From the NCBI GenBank assembly GCA_036873755.1, contig JAVTVY010017247.1, forward strand, positions 1 through 64,000: a stretch of DNA of 64,000 nucleotides, read 5' to 3'. Position 1 is the stretch's first letter, and each line of letters opens with the position of its first letter. The notes under the pieces are model-generated. The model made no database searches. It was not told where the DNA came from and saw nothing but the letters and a program-made list of their open reading frames with translations. The position numbers and the translations under genes are program-made. The DNA comes from Hanleya hanleyi. Its lineage: Eukaryota; Mollusca; Polyplacophora; Lepidopleurida; Hanleyidae. Positions 32,911-44,301 of this stretch are shown piece after piece.

Positions 32911-33908
32911 ATGTAGGATTCTAATTTTAACCAAATTGATATAGGCCAGTCAATGAGTCGGCTGAGAAAATGTAGCCAGTCAATGACCTAGGATTGGGCC
33001 AGATGTAACCATTCAATGCCCAGAAAACAAACATAGGTGTTAAGGCGTTGCGTGGGATTCCCCATCTCTGGTTGCAAGTGTGGCTATGCATATAACCTTG
33101 AAGTCCCTGGGGCATAGTCAGCACCTCTGAAACTCCCCTTTCTCTACTACGCCTCATTGCGCATGAGCACGAGTTTCACCACCAGTCGATAAGAGCTTCA
33201 ATATGATACCACTCATGTTTGCATACAGCCCGAGGTTAATGCTTTACAAACGACTTATTATGCTCACTTACTCTTGCACTCTCTCACCCACTCACTCACT
33301 CCCATTCCTCCTCCACTTCCTCCTCCTCCACACGACTACGCACATATGCTGAGGTAACTCTACCAGGTAACCAGAACGAACATGGCCACCGCTCTCCAAA
33401 CACGCTTGTTTGCATTTCCGAAAATCTCCCCTTTGTCTACTACTCCCCGAGTGCACCTTCTGTGTTTTTTGTCCCTTGTCCATTTTATCGTCAAATGCAG
33501 GTACTTGTGCAATTGGTATGACAAAATGGTAGTTTCAAAACGACCAAAGTTCCTCTGTATTCACTTGTCGTGTGAATTGTACAGTATCTCACAGACATAA
33601 ATGCCTATCTTGAAATCTACCGATCTCACAATGTTGCTACGTAAACCTACATTTTATATGTGACGTATTTTCCAAGCCCGACACAATAGATGCGAGTGAA
33701 TTGCTAACAAATATTGGGAACAATATTTACGTGAACAGAACATGACATTTCCGTGAGGACTTCCGTGACGACCCGTTATCACAACTGGATGTGGTGGAAA
33801 GCTTGTTCCAAGTCAATATTGTCGTATACAGCCCAGTCCAACACGTGGATGACAACAACACCGACGACTCTCGATCCGCAGTCCGTCTCGTGCATCGTTG
33901 CCTAGAGA
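32911..33908. other. Non-coding, with (TCAC)n and (TCC)n stretches
   Basis: Includes two related CAGTCAATGA phrases near 32950-33010, a CACTCACTCAC/CTCCTCC simple-sequence tract at 33264-33332, and AT-rich DNA. No gene recognised. Confidence 0.45.
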
Positions 33909-35430
33909 GGTACATGTACTTTCAGGAATGAGTTCTTTCGTTGACAATGATCCCGTATTTCCTGGTACAAATGCAACTATGGAACCAATTTTGCTTCATG
34001 TCATATGACCATCGATATTTAGGGTCATTTTGTCAGGCAAAAAAAACAGTCTGTGAGAAGCACAGTCCCCAGGAGACCAACACCCAAGCCTAACTTTCTC
34101 CAATCAAGCCATTATTTGGACTCCAGAGGCAATTCTCTGAACACATTCAACGTACTAACATTGTCGGAACGACCAAGGAGCTGTCCAGGGCCCAAATATA
34201 GCTCGGAAATGTTGCATGGTACTTCCAGGAATGAGTTCTTTTGTTGACAATGATCCCGTATTTCCTGGTACAAATGCAACTATGGAACCAATTTTGCTTC
34301 ATGTCACATGACCATCGATATTTAGGGTCATTTTGTCAGGCAGAAAAACAATCTGTGAGAAGCACAGTCTCCAGGCGACCAAAACCCAAGCCTAACTTCC
34401 TCCAGTCAAGCCATTATTTGGACTCCAGGGACAATTTTCTGAATACATGTCAACGTACTAACATTGTTGGAACGACGAAGGAGCTGTCAAGGTCCCAAAT
34501 ATAGCTCGGAAATGTTGCATGATACTTCCAGGAATGAGTTCTTTCGTTGACAATGATCCCGTATTTCCTTGTACAAATGCAACTATGGAACCAATTTTGC
34601 TTCATGTCACATGACCATCGATATTTACGGTCATTTTGTCAGGCAGAAAAACAGTCTGTGAGAAGCACAGTCTCCAGGCGACCAAAACTAAAGCCTAACT
34701 TTCTCCAGTCAAGCCATTATTTGGACTCCAGGGGCAATTTTCTGAATACATGCCCACGTACTAACATTGTTGGAACGACAAAGGAGCTGTCAAGGTCCCA
34801 AATACAGCTCGGAAATGTTGCATGGTACTTTCAGGAATGAGTTCTTTCGTTGACAATGATCCCGTATTTCCTGATACAAATGCAACTATGGAACCAATGT
34901 TGCTTCATGTCACATGACCATTGATATTTACGGTCATTTTGTCAGGCAGAAAAAACACACTGTGAGAAGCACAGTCTCAGGGCGACCAAAACCCAAGCCT
35001 AACTTTCTCCAATCAAGCCATTATTTGGACTCCAGGGGCAATTTTCTGGACACATTTTAACGTACTAACATTGTCGGAACGACGAAGGAGCTGTCCAGGG
35101 CCCAAATATAGCTCGCAAATGTTGCATGGTACTTTCAGGAATGAGTTCTTTCGTTGACAATGATCCCGTATTTCCTGATACAAATGCAACTATGGAACCA
35201 ATGTTGCTTCATGTCACATGACCATCGATATTTACGGTCATTTTGTCAGGCAGAAAAAACCGACTGTGAGAAGCACAGTCTCAGGGCGACCAAAACCCAA
35301 GCCTAACTTTCTCCAATCAAGCCATTATTTGGACTCCAGGGGCAATTTTCTGAACACATTACAACGTACTACATGTAACATTGTCGGAACGACGAAGGAG
35401 CCGTCTAGGGCTCAAATAAAGCTCAACAAT
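33909..35430 (+). repeat. Five tandem copies of a 303-bp repeat
   Basis: The word GTTGACAATGATCCCG recurs at 33941, 34244, 34547, 34850 and 35154, giving a period of 303-304. Copies are about 90-95% identical. Each contains CTATGGAACCAATTTTGCTTC, TCAGGCAGAAAAA and CTAACTTTCTCCA. The period is divisible by three, yet stops interrupt every frame, so the ORFs here are not credible genes. Confidence 0.92.
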
Positions 35431-37839
35431 GTGTTCATCAGTTGCCGCTTACCAATATAGGCAAGTTTGTTAGAAGAAAAACGCAATAAAAAATTATAAG
35501 GTAGTAACAAGCAATGTGAAAAAACGTGTCTGTGCGTGTAAAGCGACCAAAACAATGGTCGCGACCAAAGCGGCATGCGACCATATATTTACTCATTTGC
35601 AGTAAGAAGGGAAAGACCGCGTCATTGTACCAACAATGTCTAGTTATTATTATTATTCCACTTTTGATTCCACTTTTGAAATAACAGCTAGACGGTTGCA
35701 TCTACAGCTTAGATATTTGGTACATGTGAAGAGGCAATCCTGACATTTTGGCTGAAAGTATTCATTTTTGACCTTGTCCTTGACCTAATGTGATATAAGC
35801 GTGTACATTTTATAATAATTTGGTATTACTGGTCGAGCGAAGAAGGGCACGTAGTTGAGATTTTAAGAATAGGAGTTAAAAAGATTTCTCTACAAAATGG
35901 ATTAATAAACTTATGTAGATCATAATGGCAGGTTTCGAGTTCTCTCCCTTGGTGGTGTTTTCCGTATCTTCGCTCTACAGACTATTATACAACAGACATT
36001 TGAGAAATTTGAGGAACGACAAGTCTTGTATACGGTCCTCTTTCAGTTTTATTTTTGAACTGTTACGTAACAAGAACAAATAGTTATCTCCCCTTTGATA
36101 TTTTTCAAAACCCTTGTTTTAAAAGTGCACAAGCTTAGGGGCTGTTTGTTTGAACACAGACGGATACTTCTATGCCCTAAAACAATATGACCTCAAATCT
36201 GACCTTTGACCTCTGTTGTAGTGGAAATATTGGATGAAAGTTTCGAAGCCAAGTCTTTAACGGCCTATGCAGTCAGACTGCGAATTGGATCAGATGACCT
36301 ACACGACCCGCACAGTTGACCGAGGGTATCAAAATTCAGATTTGATCTTGACCTTTGGGGGATAAGCAATCGAAATTCGAAATGACTTCCATTTTCTCAA
36401 AAAGTATGTCATTGACAGTTTTGAAACTATAACAAAAGAGGGAACAGTTCATAGTCTTCCGTTTGACAGTAAATGGAAAACGATGTGACCTTCACCTTAA
36501 ATATCACGTGATACCAAAAGTGATTTACTTGATTTTGGAAAAAAAATATAAGGACTAAGAATCTGTAATTTAGCACACACGGTCTTCATTATACAAGAAT
36601 GAGGGATTTTCGTCATATCAGGCTGTAAGGCCCGCCGTCGACTAAGCGACTATTCCCTAACTTTTACAGCATTTCGCAATATTTTGGCGCTGTTGAATGC
36701 CGTATTACTTGCCATATATCCAAGTAGACATCCCAAAAGTGTTCAGTTGAATACTAACATCAAAGCGTGGTTGTAGTTAGAAAAAACGACTTGACAATTA
36801 AATTTAAATACTTATCATTGATAATGGTCTTACTAACACAATATCTTTATATCTTGCTGCCATCATTGACCCCTTCTGTTCACCTGCTGAAAGCCTCTCT
36901 CATGTCAATCTCCCAAAAGTGCATGCAAGTTTCTTTTCAGAGGTTCAATCCACTTTACCCCAATAGCGGAGGATGACCTTTACGACGTGACTATGACGTA
37001 TATAGGGGTAAACCCATGTACACACGGTCCTTGAGTTTTGCACATGAGCGAACTACTTTTCATATGCTCTGCCCATATAAACAGAGAAAATTATCTCTAG
37101 ATCATTCTAATTAAAGCTAGATCAACAGAGGTACATGTATAATGCAGAACTGAGAAGTAATCGAAATGTTCGAAAAACGTCGCCTTTACTATATATTATG
37201 CCACTTCCGGCGGAGTACTGCGTAGGTGAAAATCTGACTGGTGGCTGTGGAATTACTATGCACACACGGTTCAGGTGGTTGCTCTTGTGCAAGAAATCAA
37301 CTTTTTTTGGCAACTCCAGCTCTCACTCTCCTCCGTCTTTCTTTATTTAGCTTCTTATCTTTTCAACACATTTACCGATTTCTCTTCAAAAGGATCACAA
37401 TATGGTCACGCAATTGTCGAGAACCACGATGTGGACGATGAACACACGAATGAGTATCCAAACTGAATTAGTTGTATGTGGTGTAAAATTTAATTAGTCA
37501 TATATAACACGTTTATTATTTAAATTAAGATTATTTTTGGGTAACTTTTTGGTAAATGAGGTCAAAATTGGGTACAATAAATTAATAATACTAATTGTTA
37601 CAAATGAGTAGACAGACGGAATTAGTTGTATGTAGTGTAGGATTTAAGGTACGCATAATAACCAGTATATTGCCTGTCGATGATTGTACTTCTAGTTGAT
37701 GATTGTACGTAAATCGTCCCATAAATCTGTTTTGTGAAGGGGCTTGGCTTTGAGAAATGGCTACTTTCAGCTCCATGTAATCAAAATACCTTTAATTATA
37801 AGAGCAAAATGAGAATACGAGTCTCAGATGAACCCGCAT
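35431..37839. other. No recognised gene
   Basis: AT-rich non-coding DNA with scattered GACCTTGACCT / GACCTTTGACCTC words near 35770, 36190 and 36350 (AGGTCA half-sites in reverse). ORFs up to 87 residues lack supporting features. Confidence 0.4.
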
Positions 37840-39740
37840 GGTCAACATTTTGAATTTTATAATTGTATTATCAGATGAAGATTATGCCAACAGACTAAAA
37901 AGGGGCATACTGTGATAAGCTATAACGTCATTCTGTTCAATTTAAACAAGTTTGTACCTAGAATAAAATATTCTAATAGTAGCATGAAGAAAGAAGAATT
38001 TCCGGATGACGCCTTATGGGCGCCATTTTGAATTTAACTATCCTTTCTAATCTGACGACTAAGCAAATACATTCAAAATGGGCAAAAGGTATCTGCCTTT
38101 GATGTCAGACCCTTTGGTTTTGACAAATTTGCACAGTCAACTAATAATAATGTCTTGATATACACGAGCAACATGGAAAACAGGAGATTCAGATAACCCC
38201 ACACAGTTGCCATATTAAATTTGAACATCGTATTTTGATCTTGGGGATATGGAAATAGATTCAAAATGGGCGTAAGTTTTTAGGCTATGAGATCCCTGTG
38301 TTTTAATAAGTTTGCACACTGAGCGAATTGTGCCTTGATGTAAATGAGCAACATAAAATATATGATTTTCAGATCAGACCATATGACCACCATTTAAATT
38401 AAACCATCAAATCTTGATCTTAAGGATACGTAAGTGGATTCAAAAAGAGCATAGGTGGCTAGGCTATGCTTGGAGATCCCACAGTTTTGATAACTTTACA
38501 TAATGAGCTAAGAATAATGCCTTGACCTATTCCAGCAACGGCCAAAACTGTGATTTTCAGATGACACCATATGGCCGCCATTTGAATTTGACCATCAAAT
38601 CTTGTTCTTAGAGATATGTAATTAGATTAAAAATGAACATATTTTGTTAGGCTATGCATAGAGATTCCCCAGTTTTGATCAATTTGCTTAGTGAGGTAAG
38701 AATAATTCCTTGAACTACATGAGCAACAGAAAAAAGTTTGATTATCAGATGACCTCAAATGGACGTCATTTTGAATTTGACCATCAAATCTTGACCGGTG
38801 GGATATGAATATAGATTCAAAATGGGCATATAATGGTGGGCTATGCTTAGAGAACCTGCCTTTTGCTAAATTTGCATAGTGAGGTTAAAATAAAGCCTTA
38901 AACTACACGAGCAACAACCAAAAGTGAGATTTTCCGCTATTTTGAATTTGACCATTAAATCTTGATTTTTGGCATATGAAAATAGATGCAAAATGGACAT
39001 AAGATGTTGGGCTATGTACAGGGATCCTTAGAGTTTGATAAGTTTACTCAGTGAGGTAAGAATAATGCCTTGAACTGCACGAGCAACAGGAAAAAAGTTT
39101 GTTTTTCAAATGACCACATATGGCCGCCATTTTGAATTTGACCATCAAATCTTGATCTTTGGGATATGTTAATAGATTCAAAATGGGAATAGAATGTTGG
39201 GTTATGCGTAGAGATCCCTCGACAAATTTGCATACTGAGCTAAGAATAATGCCTTGACCTATACGGGCAACGGCCAAAAGTGTGATTTTCTGATGACCAC
39301 ATATGGCCGCCATTTTGAATTTGACCATCAAATTTTGATTTTTGGCATATGTAAATAGATGCAAAATGGGAATAAAATGTTAGGCTATGCAGAGAGATTC
39401 CTCTGTTTTGCTAAATTTGCACAGTGAGGTAAGAATAATGCCTTGAACTACACGAGCAACACGAAAAATGTGATTTTCAGATTACCCAACCTGTCCGCCA
39501 TTTTGATTTAAAACATCATATTTCAAGATGAGAATTAAGCAAACAGATTCAAAATAGGCGAAAGGTGCTAGGCTTTGATGGGAGATTCCTTTTTGTTAAC
39601 TAATTTGCACAATGGGCTAAGAATAATGCCTATTATATTAATAACATGAAAAAGGGCGATTTATGGATGAACCCACCTGAGCGCCATTTTGAATTAACGC
39701 ATGATGGTTAATCACTAAAATTACAGAAATAGGCTCAAAA
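37840..39740 (+). repeat. Diverged tandem array, period about 180-190 bp
   Basis: Roughly ten units, each with ATGGCCGCCATTTTGAATTTGA, CATCAAATCTTGAT, GATTCAAAATGGGCATA, TTAGGCTATG.ATAGAGATCC and AATAATGCCTTGA. The GAATTTGACCATCAAAT segment falls near 38586, 38773, 38944, 39132 and 39314. The gene-like word ATGGCCGCC is just part of the repeat. Confidence 0.85.
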
Positions 39741-40679
39741 TTAGCCAAACATAATATTCCAAAACCACGGAAAGTCTTTGCTCTCGTTTTTTGATCATTC
39801 TGGTGATACCGCCAATGTTCATAAGGGCACTAACTCTCTATCACCCAGGCCAGAAAGAGTGAACTCCTGCTACTTCAAACTCGACAAAGGAAATTTCGGA
39901 CCAGCTATTATCTTGATCGGGAAGGTCCAGTCTATAAGAAAATGGATGTTACCAAAATTCACAAACAAAAAAAGACTGAATTACCCTACATTAATATCTT
40001 AATATTCACCCCGTAGAACTACTTCAGATTTGATACCTATTTCTTTTACGAAGAATTTCACACAAAAATGTTTTAAATTGTTTTAAGGCCCATCCTTTGG
40101 CCATCTTTTTTTGTGTTATTTGGTCTCAAAATGACCTGATAATGATCTGAAATTACCAAAGTTGTCTTAGTATCTATCCTACCTTGAACCATACTGCATA
40201 CAAAAGTAAATAACAAACAGCATAAAATATATGAAATAAAACAGAATAATCCCTTGTTTTTGACCTCATTGACGCGTAAATGACCTTAAAATGACCTCAA
40301 TTACAATTAACGAGCTACCATACCTGTGTTAAAGCCAAACAGTACATCAAACCTATTTATCGTGGATAGCCATTGGTAACAAACATCACAATGGAAATTA
40401 AGTTAGAAACGACTTTTTACCAATTTTGACCTTATTTAACCCTCAAAGTGACCCCGAAATGACCTCTAATGCCCAAAATCTGGGTGGTATCCCCTCCCAC
40501 CTTGAATCCTAAGACACAAAGAACTAATTTAGCCCGGGGACCCATTTGTAACAAACAACGCCATTAAAAGTTACATTCCGTGTCATTCGGCCTACTGTAA
40601 AAAAACAAAAGTTATTGAGGCTATAAGGTCACTGAAAATTTTTTCATGTCAAACTTTTCGACTCGGGTCCGGAACGAAG
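39741..40679. other. Non-coding, with TGACCT-rich segment
   Basis: Contains repeated AAAATGACCT phrases (about 40130-40470). One ORF (39778-40002) shows no motif. Confidence 0.4.
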
Positions 40680-41130
40680 AGAACAAGAGAGCTGAAATTT
40701 TCTATGTTTTCCGCGAATGTTACTGGCGTAATTTGAAGACTATTCGCATCATCCTAAGTTGAAAGGATCATGGGAAATTCAAAATGGCGGAAACGAGGTA
40801 TCCTCAGAAAGTCGTGTTTTTCGGTCTTTCTGTCCATTTTTTTTGCGAATTTCTTGCCAAAAAACGGCATGAAGGTAATTTATCTTTCAAAAACTAATTA
40901 TACTCTATCATATTAATTAGTTTAGAAGGGTAAATATCAACAACAAAAAATAAAGAAATCGATGAATCGATCAAAAAAAATGTCGAAAAATGGCGTCTGA
41001 CATAATTGCGTCACTGTAACGTCACTGTAACTTGTCTCAAATATATAGCCTGGAAAGTTTTAACCATCTATCCTAATGGGTAATAAAAATAAATATGGGG
41101 GGGGGGGGGGGCTGGGACACGCCCCAAATC
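40680..41130 (+). repeat. Dispersed repeat R1, diverged copy next to the secreted-protein gene
   Basis: Shares GGATCATGGGAAATTCAAAATGGCGG and the terminal G run with the 22070 copy, but is heavily diverged. A reverse-oriented relative is in the intron at 41970-42230. Confidence 0.55.
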
Positions 41131-41180
41131 GCCAAATATCCTCCAACAAAAGAAACACAAGTATTCATGTTGTGTTATGT

Positions 41181-41186
41181 TTTATT
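41181..41186 (-). terminator. Polyadenylation signal of the secreted-protein gene
   Basis: Minus-strand AATAAA about 80 bases downstream of the stop codon at 41267. Confidence 0.6.
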
Positions 41187-41266
41187 TTAGCTGATGATTC
41201 GTTGTTCATATTGTACATCAGCGACTGACTCGTCTTTCTCGGGGTGACGATGCAAGGGTTGATGTC

Positions 41267-43477
41267 CTATTCAAGATCGCTCAGAAGTTGCGCATATTGT
41301 TCGTTCCATTCTGGACAGAACGGGGCATCATCTACAGCCCCAAATACATGAGGCATGTTCAGTCGAAGTACCATCTTCGTGCTGTCACGGAAATCGTCCA
41401 GGATCTCGTCTACAAGGCTTCTTCTGTGAGTCAAGATGCACTCTGCGAATTCTCCAAAGTATACACAAGGCTTGGCAGCATCAGTCGTTTCCAAGACCTC
41501 AACCATCCTGTCTAGACATCTCTTGGCCAGTCTCGTTACTTTCTCCGGGGCTAGATACACAAAATAAAGATGAATCTATTATCAAACCTCAAATCCTAAA
41601 CTGCAAATTATCAAAATCATATAATATTTTTTGCAGTTTCAGAAGAAAATTTCCGAATTGTGGTTGTGCTCTAGATAGTATACAGATCAATGCAACTGGG
41701 TACGTGCACATGGATATGGGTGTGGCCGTCAGCGAAACAAAATACCGTGGTTAACATTGCCTTTTGAACTGCTTAAACATTTTAGAAGCAATTCATCATA
41801 TTAGTCCAATGTCGTACGTTAAAATTCTAACTTAATCAATTTTGCAATTTTTCGATTTTCTTTTTTTAATTTAGTTGATGTGATTCTTTCGCAAACTCTG
41901 TATGATAAATTTACCAATAATAATCTGATGAGAAATAAAATAGTTATTTTCAACTTGTCCGCGCAGAATAGCAAGAATTTCGAAGAAAAATGACAAAAAA
42001 CACTTTTCTGGTACCCCACATGACCGCCTTTTGAATTTCCTCATGATCCACTGCCCGGGTGGGTTATGCAAATAGGATTAAAATCTGATAAACTTCAAAG
42101 TCACCGAGTGTCAGTTTTCAAAATTTTTCTGTCGTTCTGGAGATAGGGCAAAATGTCTGGTAAGGGAGGGAAGCATAATGCCCCCGCCCCCAACCTTCCC
42201 AGGCCTGACAGAGTTGATAAGACTTAACTAGGATATAATAGCTCAACAGTAAGAACCCATCAGACAGTAATATTCAGGGACATTCGTAACCGACACACCG
42301 GAATATGGACCGAGGGGGTGTCAAATACCAGATTGAGAAATGAACACTCACCGCTCCCAGTGAAATTCTTACACAAGTTTACATCTTCGAGGAACTCTAT
42401 AAAACGGGAAATATAACAGTCCCCATCCCATCGCTCGCCTCCACAAATCAGATCAGTCTGCCAGCAATCGAGCACGACCTATAATGATAGACAGGTATTC
42501 GTTATGAGTGGGTTCTGGCTGATATTGAATAATCTTGGTCAAAGTTTGCGCAGCAAATACCAACTGATCGAAGTTTTCTTTATCGAGATAAAACACATAA
42601 AATTTTTTGTATTATTTTATAAGTAGAAGAGCTACGAGGAAGGATGGGGAATTAAACTGCAGTCGAATTTCGATATGGTCTCATAGATGATATTGTACGA
42701 AAACTATTGGAGAAACAAAGCTGAGGTAAACATTATAAAAGGCACGCACGGGATGAATCGTCAAACGATCATATGGAAATATCTATATCATCGTCCACAT
42801 CACGGACTCCATCCAGTTGTATCCAAACAACAACCCAGTAATTTCAAGGTTGAATTCAATCAAGTGTTGAGGATGGTCTTTCAGATTAACCTCAAATAGT
42901 CACAGTATGAAGTATCATGGCTATTCCAACATATGCTATGAATGTTGGAGAAACGAAACTTTGTGGTGGAGTTGGAGGGTTGACAAAGAAAATGAGTAGA
43001 ATCTATCTATAACCACAATACCTTCACACAATAATGAACAAGGTGAATAGGCTTCAACTTAATACTAATACCGAATTCTGTCACACTCCGGTACAATGTC
43101 TACACTTAAACAATATTGAATTTCGGATGAGATATGGTTGATTAATTTGTCAAAACTAATATTTCTCTATAATATTAATTACATTTTGAGAGAAAATATT
43201 GAGAAAAAAAAAATCGAAAATTAGTAAAAAAAACAAAAAAACAAAAAAAAACTGTGGGAGGTCCTACCCATCCCGAATAGGGCTATTACGTACTTACCCT
43301 GGTGGTCGTGCAAATGCCCTCATAAATGCCCTCGGACGGCATCTCATTAATCATAGCCATACCAGGGAAACATTCCTTAATCCTCTCTTCCATACAAGCC
43401 TGTACTTCATCCCTGTTCGCATCGTTCGCTGTCACCCCTACCATGAGGGCCATTGCTACACAAAGTTCTAGGAACAT
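41267..43477 (-). CDS. Unrecognised secreted cysteine-containing protein, three coding exons
   Basis: Exons on the minus strand: 43477-43298 (60 codons), 42478-42352 (127 nt) and 41550-41267 (284 nt, with stop). All junctions are GT/AG and phases match exactly (0, then 1), giving 196 residues. The ATG immediately follows an acceptor (TTTATTGCAG), so the first intron is in the 5' UTR. Residues 1-17 look like a signal peptide (hydrophobic core AMALMVGV, cleavage probably after TA). The mature part has eleven cysteines (28, 36, 56, 65, 72, 81, 96, 114, 131, 140, 181), is acidic and has no second membrane segment. I do not recognise the family. Secretion is predicted; function is unknown. Confidence 0.75.
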
Positions 43478-43538
43478 CTGCAATAAAGCCAAACTTACTG
43501 AACGAACCACAACACAAACATTTGGGTTATTTTCTTAA

Positions 43539-43675
43539 TAGCAAGCGTCAGATAATAGCAAGCGTCAGATAATAGCAAGCGACAGATAATAGCAAGCGTC
43601 AGATAATAGCAAGCGTCAGATAATAGCAAGCGTCAGATAATAGCAAGCGTCAGATAATAGCAAGCGGCAGATCTG
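43539..43675 (+). repeat. 17-bp minisatellite in the first intron
   Basis: Eight head-to-tail copies of TAGCAAGCGTCAGATAA with one or two substitutions, lying between the 5' UTR exon and the first coding exon of the secreted-protein gene. Confidence 0.93.
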
Positions 43676-44216
43676 ACATTCAAGAATAATAGAATTTGCG
43701 CGTCAATAATCGAAATACACATTTCGGTCTGACTTTTACCACCAATTCCAAATGTGTATGAAATAAAAATAATAAAAAACAAAAGTTGGTTTCCTAAATC
43801 ATATCAATTTCAATAATTCCGAATAGAAATTCCTGAAGAAAGAAAACCTGTGTACTAGACAAACGTGATAAATCAATACAGTATTTTTAGCCGTTTGAGG
43901 TTTAACATAATTTGCTGCTGATCCTTTATTTGTCGACAAATATTGTGAGTCGTGCAAAGAGACGAGCTTTACCTCGCCCACTTACTGATATCTCCGATAG
44001 GGACGATATAGCCGACAAGACTGCCGGAAATTTCCATAATCTTACATAAAGGTGCGGTAATAACAGTTTGTGGGGCAGGAGTCGGGGGTTTCACAATCTC
44101 TTATTCGCTGAGATTTTTTTTTTTTTCAACAAAATGTTTGGCGGCAATTATGGCACGCTATTTTCCCGGATGAACTAATTGGGTATAAATACGATAAAAG
44201 TTATCGCAGAACTTAC

Positions 44217-44301
44217 CTTGAGCAGTTGGAGCGGGATTTGAGGGGTAATATGCGAGTAACAAATCGATGAGTCGCCTCGATCAACCTCACCAGTTAGATT
44301 C
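44217..44301 (-). other. Predicted 5' UTR exon of the secreted-protein gene
   Basis: An 85-base segment flanked on the minus strand by an acceptor (GAGTTTGCAG before 44301) and a strong donor (CAAG/GTAAGTTC after 44217). It has no ATG, and an in-frame TGA precedes the coding exon's ATG. The exon or exons carrying the cap site must lie further right and were not identified. Confidence 0.5.

Noticed and set aside
32601..32924. 107-residue ORF after the capsid stop
   Set aside because: Out-of-frame reading across the decayed capsid gene; capsid-like residues occur in a different frame of the same DNA.
34241..35460. Series of similar 80-97 residue ORFs
   Set aside because: They translate the 303-bp tandem repeat; starts, stops and frames are not conserved between units.
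43539..43675. CRISPR-like regular array
   Set aside because: The 17-bp units are directly adjacent with no spacers; it is an intronic minisatellite in a eukaryote.
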